Assembly: GCA_951799425.1 (NCBI GenBank)
Contig: OX637401.1
Location: 20,932,001-20,996,000, forward strand
Direction of reading: 5' to 3'
Source of the DNA: Ilex aquifolium
Taxonomy: Eukaryota > Streptophyta > Magnoliopsida > Aquifoliales > Aquifoliaceae
DNA: 64,000 nucleotides
The position numbers and the translations under genes were made by a program. Below, piece after piece: positions 45,926-58,296 of this stretch (its first letter is position 1; each line of letters begins with the position of its first letter). The notes under the pieces were generated by a model, which was not told the origin of the DNA, searched no databases, and worked only from the letters and a program-made list of their open reading frames with translations.

Positions 45926-45967
45926 CAACTAACTGCAATCTTATTCTCTATCAGATTGAATAGACCC

Positions 45968-46609
45968 CTATATAATGTACCTAAAACAAAAAAGGTCAAG
46001 GCAAATATATATATTTTTTTTTGTTGGCCAATTGGATGGCCACTCCAGCATATTCTTTTGTAACTTTAAAGTCAGGAACACAAAACAATCGACAAAACAA
46101 TGGAGGAGGAAAGCGACATGTTGCTCAAACAAGTTGGCAGAAGATTGAGGGATAAAGAAGCGATTAAGTATATCATTATACCCCATACTAGAAGAAAGAT
46201 TAATGAAGAAACGATCAGTATCAATGGAGATGCAAACATTTACCTCCATACGCGTCGATGGATGCCCCGTTAGATGAACTATGTCTAGGATTGTTTGAGA
46301 CATCATGTTAATAGGAAAAAACAAGACATTATAGGATTGGGACCAAAAATATACAGCGGCACTGATTAACCACCGATTCATGTGTATTTCACTAATGGAG
46401 AGCTTAATCATTTCAAAGATACGTAAGTGCCTCCAATGCGAAGAGAAATGAGGTTCTAACCTTTCAACCCAATCAACCCATCGTAGATCAAAACTTATCC
46501 ATGAGCGAAGAGGGTTGGTCCCCTGTTCCAAGATTTCCATGGGCCATTTGTTTGATTTCATCAAGAAATCTAAGAGAGAAAGGGATGTCCTGTTAACACG
46601 TTGTGTCAT
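45968..46609 (-). pseudogene. Plant mobile domain (PMD) fragment
   Basis: 213 codons from the ATG at 46609. The segments WVERLEPHFSSHWRHLRIFEMIKLS, then AAVYFWSQSYNVLFFP and MMSQTILDIVHLTGHPS follow the plant mobile domain pattern (PF10536, aminotransferase-like). This domain is found in Ty3/gypsy accessory genes and in MAIL/MAIN host proteins; its biochemical role is unclear. Only one domain is present, and the C-terminal end (from about 46040) is unrelated AT-rich translation. The palindromes at 45838-45925 downstream suggest a transposon origin. Confidence 0.6.
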
Positions 46610-47805
46610 ATTTTGACACCATTAAAACTGACCAGCTCAGTTCGAAATATAAAGGTCCAACCATCATTTGCGATAGAAAATTTGGTATAGAAAATCCAAT
46701 CATCAATTTGTTTTTGTTAATGTTTTGGTGCATTTTTGAATGTTTTTATGCGTTTTTATATGTTTCAGTTAGTGTAACAAAATGTCTCATAAATTTTTGA
46801 GTTTTTCCTTTGTTTTGACTTTGTTTCTGTTCCTTAGCTGACCAAAACTATCCACACAAAAAAAAAATGAAAATTTTATTTTTGCTCCCACAAGCCCAAA
46901 GATTTACACATAACTCATATGTAAACAAAGTTTGATCAAAACTTTGTTCCAAACTTTCTCCATGCAATTGAAATTATGCTTAAGCACAGACAAGTTTGAT
47001 CAAAACTTTGTACACAAAGCCATGTATACGTGATGCTTCTGACATCTCCACCATGTGGGAATGCAGTCTTGGACGAAATTTTCTGTATTTTCAGATTATT
47101 GGCTGAAGATTAGGATAAGTTTGAACTATTCTGCTCCACTGTTCCATTAGCTTTAGCTGTCACGATTAATTAGATGCAACACATATAGCGGATGATTACA
47201 TGAAAAAATAGAGTGTCGTAAGCGGCGATAATCACGACGTCAAACAAATTGAAGTTTTTGCCTTCAACTCAGTCATTTTGAAGCCAAAAAACGATGTTTA
47301 TACCACTTTTTAAGTATGTTTCTCTTTTATCTCGTGTTTAGGGGTATTTTTTTAATTCAGCATGTTTCGTTTGGTTTTCTAATAATTTTATATTGTTAAG
47401 GTTTTCTATTTATATTGGGTTGGGAATATTATTCATGGTATTTTGATTATAATATTGCAGAAACTATTATGTTTTTTTCTCTATTATCGTGGTATTCTTT
47501 AGCATTAACAAACTCTTGAAGACTGTAAATTGATATTATTTTGATAATTAATAGATTTTAACATTTTCTGCATCAGTTTGTGTGGCTGAGAGTTTTGTAA
47601 GTGGCAAGAATAGAAGCCCTTGGGCCTATGTAAGTCTTCATAAATGGACAAAACATAGACTTTTGTGAATTAACTTAAAATCATTTGTGTATGGCAAAAT
47701 GCCGAGTTGATTTCAATCAAGAGGGACCGCAAAAGTCTACCAAGACTTTAAAACCATAAATGCTTGACTTGAACAAATTAACAAGATAAGATCCAAAAAA
47801 AAAAT

Positions 47806-47843
<38 letters not shown>

Positions 47844-48000
47844 TAACAAGATGAGCGTGATACCGTAATACTGAATCCGGACCCTTATGATTTACGTGAA
47901 AGTCCCCTAGATTTTTTAATATAAAATTAAGTAATGGTAGTCTGGCAAAAAAAAAAATGGGACAAAAATTAGACTTAATAATGAGGCACAAACGCAATAA
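46610..48000. other. AT-rich spacer
   Basis: No supported gene. A short stretch near 47700-47760 resembles 57030-57090, the outer end of the 0.94-kb duplication. Confidence 0.45.
47806..47843. repeat. (AAT)n microsatellite
   Basis: About 12 AAT units. The Tyr-run open frame on the minus strand is an artefact of it. Confidence 0.95.
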
Positions 48001-48938
48001 TATTTAAAATTCAAATTTTGCTCACATCAGCAGTACCACTTAATTTTGTTCCTAATTTTTTGGACGATTTAACATTACGTTATAAAATTATTAAACTCAG
48101 TTCATTCTATACTCCCCTATTATTGACTAAATCTTTCTTCTTCTTTTTTGGTTCAACAGACAGGGGTGTTTTGTTCAGCTTACGCGCACATTGACTAATC
48201 CCCTTTCCGGTCCATTCAAAAGTAGACCATCCTCGCTCGAACTAGGGAATTCAAGAGAGATAAATCTCTCATGACCTGACTCTAAGAAATTGACAACATT
48301 CGAATTTAGAACATCTCGGTTTAAATCTTGTCCTTATTACCACTGGTTTTAGGAACTAAATCTATCCCCCACCCTCCATCTACCCTATTGATGAGATGGT
48401 AAATTATCTATTTGTACCTCACTATATATACTATCCTCATCCGTATTATCCCTCACAAAACAAATCACTCCATGCAACGTATCATCTTCTCTCCCAACAT
48501 AATCACCAATCGGCCAAACCCTTCTCCTCATGCGCATTACAGAACTGGAAAATATGGTTCCAAATTAAATGGGGTAAACATAGCCATTGAAGGAGTGTGA
48601 ATTATGTTGAGTAAATGAAGCAACATTCACCAAAAACGTGAATTATGCTTAGCACTATACAAGAGAATTTATAGGTAATTCTTCATATAGGGGCTGCATG
48701 AGCATACCATAGCTTCCTACTGGAATTCGTACGAGTAGCCCAACGACATGGAGTGAATTTTGGGGTGCACAATGAACTCAGGTTTTTTTGAGTTCGACAA
48801 TTGCTGATAATTTTTGAATTTATTGATATTTGCGGTTTGTAGGTATAAGGATCCAATATAACTCACCTCTCTTTTGAGATGTTAATCATCATTTCAAAAA
48901 AGTTTATGTTTACCAGATTGCCAAGTTGATTTCAATCA
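48001..48938 (+). repeat. Direct duplication of 0.94 kb, left copy
   Basis: Very similar to 56116-57051, same orientation. Non-coding, with one TATATATA-type motif and matching short open frames in both copies. The left copy is cut at its right end by the copia LTR start at 48939. Confidence 0.9.
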
Positions 48939-51310
48939 TGTTGGGAATTGAAAGCAAAAAAGATCACCAAAATAAAACAAAAATTTGCTACACTTATCAC
49001 ACCAATTTTACACAAGAACCACCTCTATATTTCATAAAAAATGATCACAATATCAAGGAATACAAAGTGATTAGCACAAAACATTGCATATATTCTATTA
49101 TTATGCCCTCTTATACTTACTTTTGATGTGAAACTGGGGAGAAATGTTTTTAATCTTAGCATTAATGGAGTTTTTGTAAATGTAGGTGAAAAGGCGTAAA
49201 TGGTTGGAGTTATACCCCCAATGAAGTGTTTGAAATCAATGAAGATGAGGGGATGACTTAAAGGAAGGCTTGGAGGGTGAAGAAACCAAGAAAAATGCAT
49301 TTTGGATGAAAACCTTACGGAAGGTTTGGCTAGAAACCTTCCAGAAGGTTTATACTTGGTCTGCCTATTCATTGCCAGAAACCTTCAGGAAGGTTTTGTC
49401 TACGGGAATGAACCTTCCGGAAGGTTTTGCTTACTGGAATGCTCATTTAACTGTTACTGCACAAACCTTCCGGAAAGTTTGTGTCGACCTTCCGGAAGGT
49501 TTTGCCCAGATTTCCCAGACAACCTGCAACTCAAGCTCTGCCATTTGGGGGTCCCACATACACTTCTCCATCTTGTCCCCTGACATCCCTTACACATCTA
49601 CATGCCTCCCCTTACCTCTACTTGGACTTTGAAGGCTTGTGCATTTATGAGGAGGAGAGAGAAGAGGCAATGCAAGAGAGGAAGGCTAGGCATGTCCTAG
49701 ACTGCAAGATCCCATCCAATCAGCGCCCCTCTTGATGGGAAGCCTGTCACACACCTAAGGAGCTCTCCATGGACGAAAATGCAGCATTCATTTTACGGAT
49801 TATTCAGATCATATTGCATTGTAGAGAGGGAAGCTCTAGGTAGAAGACATAGATAGAGAGAGAAAGCTTAGATTTTTACATATCTTCCATCTATTTCTCT
49901 TGTAATCTCTTGTAAGACTTTTGTAAGCTTCCTTTATTGTCTTTAATGTCATTTATTTCCAGTATATTTCAAGTTTAGTTGAGTATCTTAACTTCTACCA
50001 TTAATGTATTTGAATTTTCTACATTTCAAGCTTTAAATGGGTATTAAATGCATTTTCCTATAGTTTGCGTTTTCTTACATTAGTTTAAGCTCAAAGCCTC
50101 ATTTCTTACAATGTCTTTTCATTACGTTTATGTTCTTACTTTCATTATGAGTAGCTAAGCTTTTAAGTTAGCTAATCCAAGGGAGACCTCCTCTTGGGTA
50201 TACCATTTCAACTCATTTTCTTTCCTCCTCGTAGTGTACGTTGATTCGGTTTGACTGGGTCGAGTGTGGACGTGGTTATGAGTCTTTGATATCCTGTAGA
50301 CTTGTCACGGGGTATGCTTGGATCCTCACCTCCATCCTAGTCCCTCGCTTCCCACGAATTAATCGAACTTCTAAACACCATTGGGGGAAGGTCTCGAGTT
50401 AAGTTGGCATTCCCATTTGAATGAACCCTTCGGATTAGCCAATACTTGTTTCCCATTTCATTCTCATCAAGATATAATCACAAACCAAACTCAACAACAA
50501 AAGATTTTTACACTTTACCCTTTTTCACCAAAATCACCTTCAACACGATTCACCTCCTTCCCTAAGGAGACAACCTTGGAATACGATTTTCAAGTAAAAC
50601 ACGACACCTGAAAGTCTCTCTGTGCTTGGGGAGCAATTTTGTTTACACACACACACATTTCATTTTCCACACTATTCTATTGCCCCATTTCTCACATCAT
50701 TCCGAGGGAGAGTGACACTCCTCTATCCACATAAGCCATACACACAATGAGGGATGATGTCCGGAGATTAGGGAAGACAAAGGAAACCATCAAGCACAAA
50801 GGGGATAACTTATCTGAATTTTTCAGCAAAACACACACACAAAAACGGTTACTAGAAATGGAGCTGCAGCTCCTCACGCCAAAACATTCTGCTATGGCTC
50901 TGTTTAACGGCCAAAAAAATTTGTTTTTCTTCCTGTTTTCCAGCCCCTTTCCTGCCCAGCAAAACACAATTTGTTACTCTCTCTTTCTCTATTTTTCTTC
51001 ATAGAAAACTCTATGTTTTGGTAGCAACAGTCCAGCCCCTTTTATACCTCTATTTTCCAGTCAAAAATCCTTGAATCTGCCCATTCAATGGCCAGCAGTC
51101 TCCAAGCATTAAACCAAATTTTGTCTTTTCAGTTTTTCCATGTAGCAGTACATGAACACTCCTCCCAAAGATATGAACAGACCTCCCAAAACATTCTGGA
51201 CACTTCTACACGCTTAAATACCATCTAACATCAAAACTTTCTAATATTACATTATAAACCCAAAAATACAAAAACTACCCTTTGAAGAATTGAGTTTATA
51301 AAAACTAACA
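48939..51310 (-). repeat. 3' LTR of the copia element, interrupted
   Basis: Segments 48939-49067 and 50802-51310 give a net LTR of about 638 bp. On the minus strand it starts TGTTAGTTTT directly after a polypurine tract (TTAAGGAGGGA, 51311-51321). Confidence 0.88.
49068..50796 (+). mobile_element. Solo LTR with a CCTTCCGGAAGG palindrome array (Athila-like)
   Basis: 1729 bp from TGATTAGCAC to ATCAAGCA, with CAAAG on both sides (49063-49067 and 50797-50801). Six copies of an AACCTTCCGGAAGGTT palindrome or close variants lie at 49311-49505. The TGATTA start and the palindrome layout recall the Athila LTR in this window, but no sequence homology outside these is evident. No coding sequence. Confidence 0.82.
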
Positions 51311-52726
51311 TCCCTCCTTAAACTCAATTCCTTGGGTTCTCATGCCTAGCATCATTTTCAATCTTTCGAACACATCATGCTTTAATGGCTTCGTAAAAAT
51401 GTCGGCAACTTGATCTTGAGTCTTGCAATGCACCAACTTCACTTCTCCATTCTTCACATGCTCTCCAATAAAATGGTAGCGTGCATCAATGTGTTTACTC
51501 CTCTCATGGAACACCGGGTTCTTTGCCAACTCCATCGTCAATCTATTATCAACAAGGATCTCCATGGAAATTTCTTGAGAAAATCTCAAATAATCCAACA
51601 AGTTCCTCAACCATATAGCATGACATATCGTTGAATTTGCAGCTACATACTCCGCTTAACACATAGACAAAGTAATAATTGCTTGCTTCTTGGATGACCA
51701 AGTAAAAGTCGTATCTCCCATTAAAAAATAATAACCCGAGGTACTTTTCCTTTCATCCAAGTCTCGTCCTCAATCACTATCCGAATATCCAACAAGTCTA
51801 AAATCATCAGTGCAAGAATAAAACAAGCCATCATTGAGTATACCTGTAATATAACGTAAAATCCTCTTCGCTACACTAAGATGAGTTTGATCCGGTGTTT
51901 CCATATATCTAATAATCAAGCCAACTCTGTAAAGAATGTCCGGCCTTGTGCAAGTAAGGTTCCGAAGACTTCCAACTAAACTTTTAAAGTAAGTTGGATC
52001 AACATTTTCACTACTAATGCTCTTCCTCAATTCCAATCCAATCTCTACGGGTGTGTTCACCGGGTTGCAAGAATCCATCTTGAACTTCTTGAGTATTTCC
52101 TTTGCATAACTACTTTGAGAAATAAAATTTTTGTCTTCACTTTGCTTAACCTCAATACTAAGGAAATGAGACATTAAGCCAATATCAGTCATTTCAAACT
52201 CCTTAATCATACTTCTCTTGAATTCATCTAACATCATTGGATCATTGCCGGTGAAGATCAAGTCATCAACATAAAGGCAAACAAGTAGCACACTTCCATT
52301 GCCATCCATCTTCATATATAATGCATGTTCATAAGGACACTTTTGAAAACTATTCTCACAAAAGTATTTGTCAATTCTAGCATTCCATGCACGCGGTGCT
52401 TGCTTTAATCCATAGAGAGATTTTATCAACTTGGACACTTTATCTTCATGCCTCTTTTTCACATACCCCAAAAGTTGTTCAACATAAATCTCCTCCTCAA
52501 GAAATCCATTCAAAAATGCTGATTTCACATCAAGTTGGTAAATCTTCCACTTGTTTTGTGTCGCCAAAGAAATTATAAACCTAATTGTTTCCAAACGAGC
52601 AATGGGAGCAAATACCTCGCCATAATCAATTCCGGCCCTTTGCTTGTAGCCTTTAGCAACTAACCTCGCCTTGTATCTTTGGACTTCACCGTTTGCATCC
52701 TTCTTGGTTTTATATACCCACTTCAC
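51305..52726 (-). pseudogene. pol: Copia reverse transcriptase and RNase H
   Basis: RT motifs are WVYKTKKDANGEV (52720), GIDYGEVFAPIARLETIR, QLDVKSAFLNGFLEEEIYVEQ and the catalytic YVDD (about 52265). RNase H at 51305-51660 has HIDARYHFIGEHV and DIFTKPL, and the normal end is at 51305. Between about 51610 and 51770 the frame is broken (several stops and a shift in the DAEYAA-type region). Confidence 0.9.
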
Positions 52727-54484
52727 ACCAATTACTTTATGACCTTCGGGAAGATTAACTAGTGCCTATGTATTATTCGTTTCAACTGCCTTCATTTCTT
52801 CATCCATTGCTATTCTCCATTTCTCTTCTTGACTCGCTTCTTCAAAACATAAAGGATCACAATCCATGAACAAACAAAACAAATTCAAGTTACCTTCATA
52901 ATTTTCCGTAGATTCACAAATCTCTTGCAAACTTCTCATTTTTCTTGGTCTTTTACTTGAACTTGAATCCGATGATGAAGATGATGATGGTGATGATGAT
53001 TCACTCGCATAAAGTGAGGGGGATCCATGTGGAGGTGTCTGCGGCTCTCTTTGGACTTCCCTTGGTTCTTCTGACTCTTCTTCTTCAAGCATAAGTTCCA
53101 CATCGGTGGCTGAAATTTTTTCTTTCCAATCCCACATGTCTTCCTCTTCGAAGATTACATCTCTAGTCATGATCACTTTCTTGGTAATGGGGTTGTATAA
53201 CTTATACCTCATTGTTCTATCACCATACCCAAGAAAAATACACTTTTCGCGTTTATCATCAAATTTTGTCCTCCTTACTTCGGGAATCTTCACATAAGCA
53301 ACGCATCCAAAAACTCTAAGATGGGCTACACTAGGCTTGAATGAACACCAAGCTTCCTCCGAGGTCTTGAAACGAACACTTTTGGTTGGACATCGATTCA
53401 ACAAGTACACTGCAAATGCTATGGCTTCGGCCCACAATTCTCTAAGCAATCTCTTTCCTTTTAACATGCTTCTAGCCATATCAAGAATAGTTCTATTTTT
53501 TCTTTCCGCAACTCCATTCAATTGAGGTGTGTAGCTTGGCGTGAATTGATGCACAATTCCATGCTCCTTGCAATAGTCTTCAAATAAATCGGAACTATAT
53601 TCACCACCTTGATCAGATCTCAACCTCTTGATAAAATAGCCACTTTGCTTCTCAATAAGATTCTTGAACTCCTTAAAAACTTTAAACACTTCGGACTTCC
53701 TTCTTAAAAAATACACCCAAGTCTTCTAACTATAGTCATCAATAAAAGTAAGAAAGTAGCGATTCTTACCATTTGAAATAGGATTCAAAGGACCACAAAC
53801 ATCAGTGTGCACAAGCTCCAAGGGTAGTGATGCTCTTCACTTGACTTCTCTTGAGAAACTTAATCTGTGATGCTTGCCAAGAATACACCCTTCACATAAC
53901 TCATTCGGATTATCTATGTAGGGTAGACCCTTCACCATTTTCTTGATAGATAAAAGCTTCAAGCCACCAAAATTAAGATGTCCAAGTCTCAAGTGCCACA
54001 ACCAATAATCATCTTTAATAATAGCATTCAAACATCTCATAGCATCATGTTGAATATTCAAAGGAAACATTCTATTCTTGGATATTTTCACATTAGCAAT
54101 CAAATTACCACGAACATCTTTAATTGTAAGACAAAGATTCTTCATTTTAATATCATAACCCTTTTCTAAAAGTTGCCCCAAACTCAAAATACTATTCTTC
54201 ATATTCGGCACATAATAAACATCGAAAATAAAATCATGATTACCATTCTTGAGCTTAATAAGAATTTTACATTTGCCTTTCACCGGAATGTTGGAGGAGT
54301 CGCCAAAAGTAACCTTGTCTTGCGCCACTTCATCAAGTTCTACAAACATATGCTTCTTGCCACACATATGGTTGGTCGCCCCAGAATCAAGAAACCACGC
54401 ATTGTCATTATCTTCCTCGGATCCATCGTAGGCTAACAACAAAGTAGATGTCGCTTCATTACTTGCTTTCTCGGCATAATTCAC
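52727..54484 (-). pseudogene. pol: Copia protease and integrase
   Basis: Protease motif FLDSGATNHMCG near 54385. GAG-pre-integrase HLRLGHLNFGGLKLL near 53960, then CEGCILGKHHRLSF. Integrase has RSDQGGEYSSDLFEDYC (about 53610) and NGVAERKNRTILDMARSML (about 53500). A stop lies near 53720-53730 and a break at 53800-53840. A Ser-run and acidic linker (53000-53080) joins it to RT. Domain order is PR-INT-RT-RH, which defines copia. Confidence 0.9.
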
Positions 54485-55481
54485 ATGTTCTTCAATGCCT
54501 TTATTTGCACTTGCCCAACACTCATTGCTATAATGCCCAAACTTGTGACAATTGAAGCATTTAACATTTCTCTTGTCAAAACCTTGATTGTTGTAATGTC
54601 TCTTGCTCTTCCTTGTCCTTTAACCCTTGAACCATAAAAATTTTAATTTTTTGCATCATTAGTAAATTGGCCTCTTCCTCCTTTACCTCTACTAGCATAG
54701 CCTTTTCCACGACCTTTGTAGCCTCTTCCTTGATTGTCATAACATCTACCTCGTGTTCCATTACCTCTTCCTTTTTGAAATGTACTACCTTGAAATTCCC
54801 TTTTTTCATCTTTCAAAGAAAGCTTGGATTGGAGAGCTTGTTCAAGAGAACTTGGAGTCTTTTTATTAATACGTTGCTCATGTATTTCCAATGTCGTCAT
54901 CAATTCATCAACGCTTGTAGTCTTTAAATCCATGGATTGCTCAACGGCTACACCAACATGCTCAAATTTTTGGGTTAAGGTTCGTAGTATTTTTTCCATA
55001 ACTCGAACATCATCAATATCTTCTCCATACTTTCGCATTTGATTCACAATCACCAAAGTTCTTAAAAAATACTCCGAAATTGACTCAGCTCCATTCATAT
55101 TCAACCCTTCAAATTCACTTCACAATATTTGAAGATGAACTCGAATTGTTTTATCAATGCCTCTATGCATATTCTTCAAATTTCTCAAGCTTGCTTCGAG
55201 GTGGTGGCGGAAGAAATCTTCTCAAAAGTATTATCGTCAATACATTGGTAAAGTAGGAATAAAGCCTTCTTATCCATCTTCCTAGATTGCTTAAGCACCA
55301 ACTTTTGAGCATCATTAAGCGCTTGCTCTTCCTTTGTAGCCGGCTCGATGTAACATTTTTCAACAATTTCCCAAAGATCTTGTGATTGTAACAACACCTT
55401 GATTTGAATACTCTAATTCCCATAATTATCTTTCCCCAATTTGGGAAATTGGGGTTGAAGCACATTACTCACAGTAACCAT
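54485..55481 (-). pseudogene. gag: Copia gag
   Basis: ATG at 55481. The N-terminus (QPQFPKLGKDNYGNW-like, with Trp changed to a TAG stop) and LLQSQDLWEIVEKCY segment are typical of TNT1-94-like Gag. A frameshift follows near 55180-55110. A basic Gly/Arg-rich stretch (54720-54780) and a zinc knuckle CFNCHKFGHYSNEC (54510-54560) lie near the C-terminal end. Several stops; non-functional. Confidence 0.88.
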
Positions 55482-55489
55482 AACAACCT

Positions 55490-55501
55490 GATCTGATACC
55501 A
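55490..55501 (-). promoter_or_regulatory. Copia primer binding site, initiator tRNA-Met
   Basis: TGGTATCAGATC on the minus strand, 11 of 12 matching the usual TGGTATCAGAGC, five bases from the 5' LTR end. Confidence 0.88.
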
Positions 55502-55506
55502 AACTT

Positions 55507-56081
55507 TGTTGGGAATTAAAAGCAAAAAAAATCACCAAAGTAACACAAAAATCAGAGGACAAAAATCTGCTACACTTACCACACCAATTTTACTCAAGAA
55601 CCACCTCTATATTTCATAAAAAATGATCACAATATCAAGGAATACAAAGGGATAACTTATCTGAATTTTTCAGCAAAAAACACACACAAAACAGTTACTA
55701 GAAATGGAGCTGCAGCTCCTCACGCCAAAACAGTCTACTATGGCTCTTTTAAACGGCCAAAAAATTCTATTTTTCTTCCTGCTTTCCAGCCCCTTTCATG
55801 CCTGGCAAAACACAATTTTTTACTCTCTCTTTCTCTATTTTTCTGCACAAAAAACTCTTTGTTTTGGCAGCAACAATCCAACCCATTTTATACCTCTGTT
55901 TTCCAGTCAAAAATCCTTGAATCTGCCCATTCAATAGCCAACAACCTCCAAGCATTAAACCAGATTTTGTCTCTTCAGTTTTTCCATGTAGCAGTACATG
56001 AACACTCATCCCAAAGATATGAACAGACCTCCCAAAACATTCTAGACACTTCTACATGCGTAAATACCATCTAACATCAAA
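55507..56081 (-). repeat. 5' LTR of the copia element, truncated
   Basis: 575 bp. Similarity to the 3' LTR ends at CATCAAA (about 56081), so the first part of U3 is missing. The next bases (TTATTACCACTGGTTTT) recur inside the left 0.94-kb copy at 48337-48353. Confidence 0.88.
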
Positions 56082-56115
56082 TTTTATTACCACTGGTTTT
56101 CGTCCCACTTTTGTT

Positions 56116-57051
56116 TATTTAAAATTCAAATATTGCTCACATCAGTAGTACCACTTAATTTTGTTCCTATTTTTTTTGGACGATTTAACATTACGTTATA
56201 AAATTATTAAACTTAGATCATTCTATACTCCCCTACTATTGACTAAATCTTTCTTCTTTTTTTTTTGGTTCAACGACCAGGGTTGTTTTGGTCAGCTTAG
56301 GTGCACCTCGATTAATCCGTGTCCGACCCATTCAAAAGCATATTATTCATGCCCAAACTAGGGTATTCAAGAGGGATAAATCTCTCATGACTTAACTCTA
56401 AGGAGTTGCCAAGATTCGAACTTAGAACGTCTCGGTTTAAATCTTGTCCTTTTACCAATGGTTTTAAAGACTAAATCTATCCCCCACCCTCCATCTACCC
56501 TATTGAGATGGTAAATTATCTATTTGTACCTCACTATATATACTATCCCCATCCGTATTATCCCGTACAAAACAAATCCCTCCATGCTGCGTATCATCTT
56601 CTCTACCAACATAATCACCACTCAGCCAAACCCTTCTCCTCATGCGTATTACAGAACTGGAAAATATGGTTCCACATTAAATGGGGTAAACATAGCCATT
56701 GAAGGAGTGTGAATTATGTTGAGTAAATAAAGCAATATTCACAAAAAAACGTGAATTATGCTCAGCACTATACAAGAGAATTTATAGGTAATTCTTCGTA
56801 TAGGGCCTGCATGAGCATACCATAGCTTCCTACTGGAATTCGTATGAGTAGCCCAACGGCATGGAATGAATTTTGGGGTGCACAATGAACTTGGGTTTTT
56901 TTGAGTTCGACAATTGCTGATAATTTTTTAATTTATTGATATTTTTGGTTTGCAGATATAAGGATCCAATATAACTCACCTCTCTTTTGAGAGGTTAATC
57001 ATCATTTCAAAAAAGTTTATGCTTACCAGATTGCCAAGTTGATTTCAATCA
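56116..57051 (+). repeat. Direct duplication of 0.94 kb, right copy
   Basis: Matches 48001-48938. It continues beyond the point where the left copy is cut by the copia element, so it shows the uninterrupted sequence. Confidence 0.9.
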
Positions 57052-58296
57052 TAGAGGAATCCCAAAATTTTATCAAGACTTTAAAACTACAAAGTCATCA
57101 CAGTACACCCGCTTGTCAATCTAAGTGACTAATCAATCCTCTTTCAAACAAACTAAACATTACTTCAGTGCTGTAAACCATGGATTCAAACTTCATCCCT
57201 ATCCAATCCTCTTACGTACATCTTCTTTCAACAAGTAATGAATCTGAAAGGATTGAATTAGAACATAATGAGTTAATGCGATAAAATGATAGCAATAAAA
57301 ATATTCGTAATTATATTCAAGCATGTAAGATCGCAATGTTTTTTTTCTAAAAGCAAACATTGCTGCCATATATTATTGACATTATATACTTGTAATAGTT
57401 GCTTTTGCAGAAAACAAAATCATGAGTATACCCTATTGATATCCCCTTGTGTGGGGAGGCGACTTTGGATAAGATCCATGATTAGTTTAGTGCGTGGCGG
57501 GAAAGCATTGTGACGATCTACTAAGATAGTTGGACTATATAAAAAAATTGTAATTACAGTAAAAAATATAGGCGTAGCATGGTGCGGTTGCTAGTAGATA
57601 TATAATAGCAATAAATTAGAGGTGGATTGAGGCATTGGGAAGCCTTCCTATTGAGAATACTGAGTGACTCATATTTACTAAATTCAAAAGTAAATGAGAT
57701 AAATTCAACAGTACTAATGTTTGGTTGCCAAGATCGAATAAAAGGATGGAGGATGTGGAGAATACCGCAATCAAAGAATCGGTACATTTGCATTTCTAAT
57801 AATTTCTAATGTACATCTGGTAGAAGAGTTTTATCAACAGTGGGTGAGTTTTATCAGGAATGGATAAGTTAGGTAGGTTACTAGGAATTGATCTTTCAGA
57901 TTTACTAGGACTGGATTTTCTAGTTAGGCCAAAATTATTAACTAGTGCCTATAAATATATTGTAACCCTTTGAATTCTGATATAACAAAAGAAAAGAAAA
58001 AAAAGTTATTCTTGTGGATGTATGTAAAGTTTCTACCGAATTCTGATATAATCGTAAGAACTGTCATTGTATCAATCGTTGTTTGGCCATTATTCAAATG
58101 GGGATTGCAAGCGGGTCTACTGTGGTGACTTTGTGACTCTTATTTGTCCAAGTGAAGTGTTTTCGTTTTTAAAGTATTGGTAGACTTTGGGATTTCTCTT
58201 TGATTAGGTTGGTAAATAGAACATCACTCACTCCGGTCTTCTTAGAAAAATCAAAGTCTTCTTGCGTATTAAAATGTCGGATTTGACTATAGTACC
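57052..58296. other. AT-rich spacer, possible decayed LTR
   Basis: No gene supported. A TATAAATA site at about 57952 followed by a TTGTAACC segment resembles the R region of a copia LTR, but no ends or duplication can be fixed. Confidence 0.35.

Larger units (their letters stand above)
48939..56081 (-). mobile_element. TNT1-94-like Ty1/copia retrotransposon (minus), 5' LTR truncated
   Basis: The left LTR (3' LTR) spans 48939-51310 with a nested solo LTR; the right LTR (5' LTR) is 55507-56081. Ends on the + strand are TGTTGGG and AACTAACA. The initiator-Met primer site is at 55490-55501. Gag, protease, integrase, RT and RNase H follow in copia order on the minus strand. Size without the nested LTR is about 5.4 kb. 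The right LTR lacks about 75 bp of U3 and no target duplication can be found. Confidence 0.92.

Noticed and set aside
47806-47997. Open frame with a run of tyrosines
   Set aside because: Translation of the (AAT)n microsatellite.
48396-48600. Matching 62-64-codon frames in both copies of the 0.94-kb duplication
   Set aside because: Overlapping in two frames, no domain, and similarity is explained by the DNA duplication. I could not support a gene, though a leader or promoter of a lost gene is possible.
57806-58080. Possible copia solo LTR
   Set aside because: A TATA-like site and TTGTAACC are present, but no matching ends or target duplication could be fixed.
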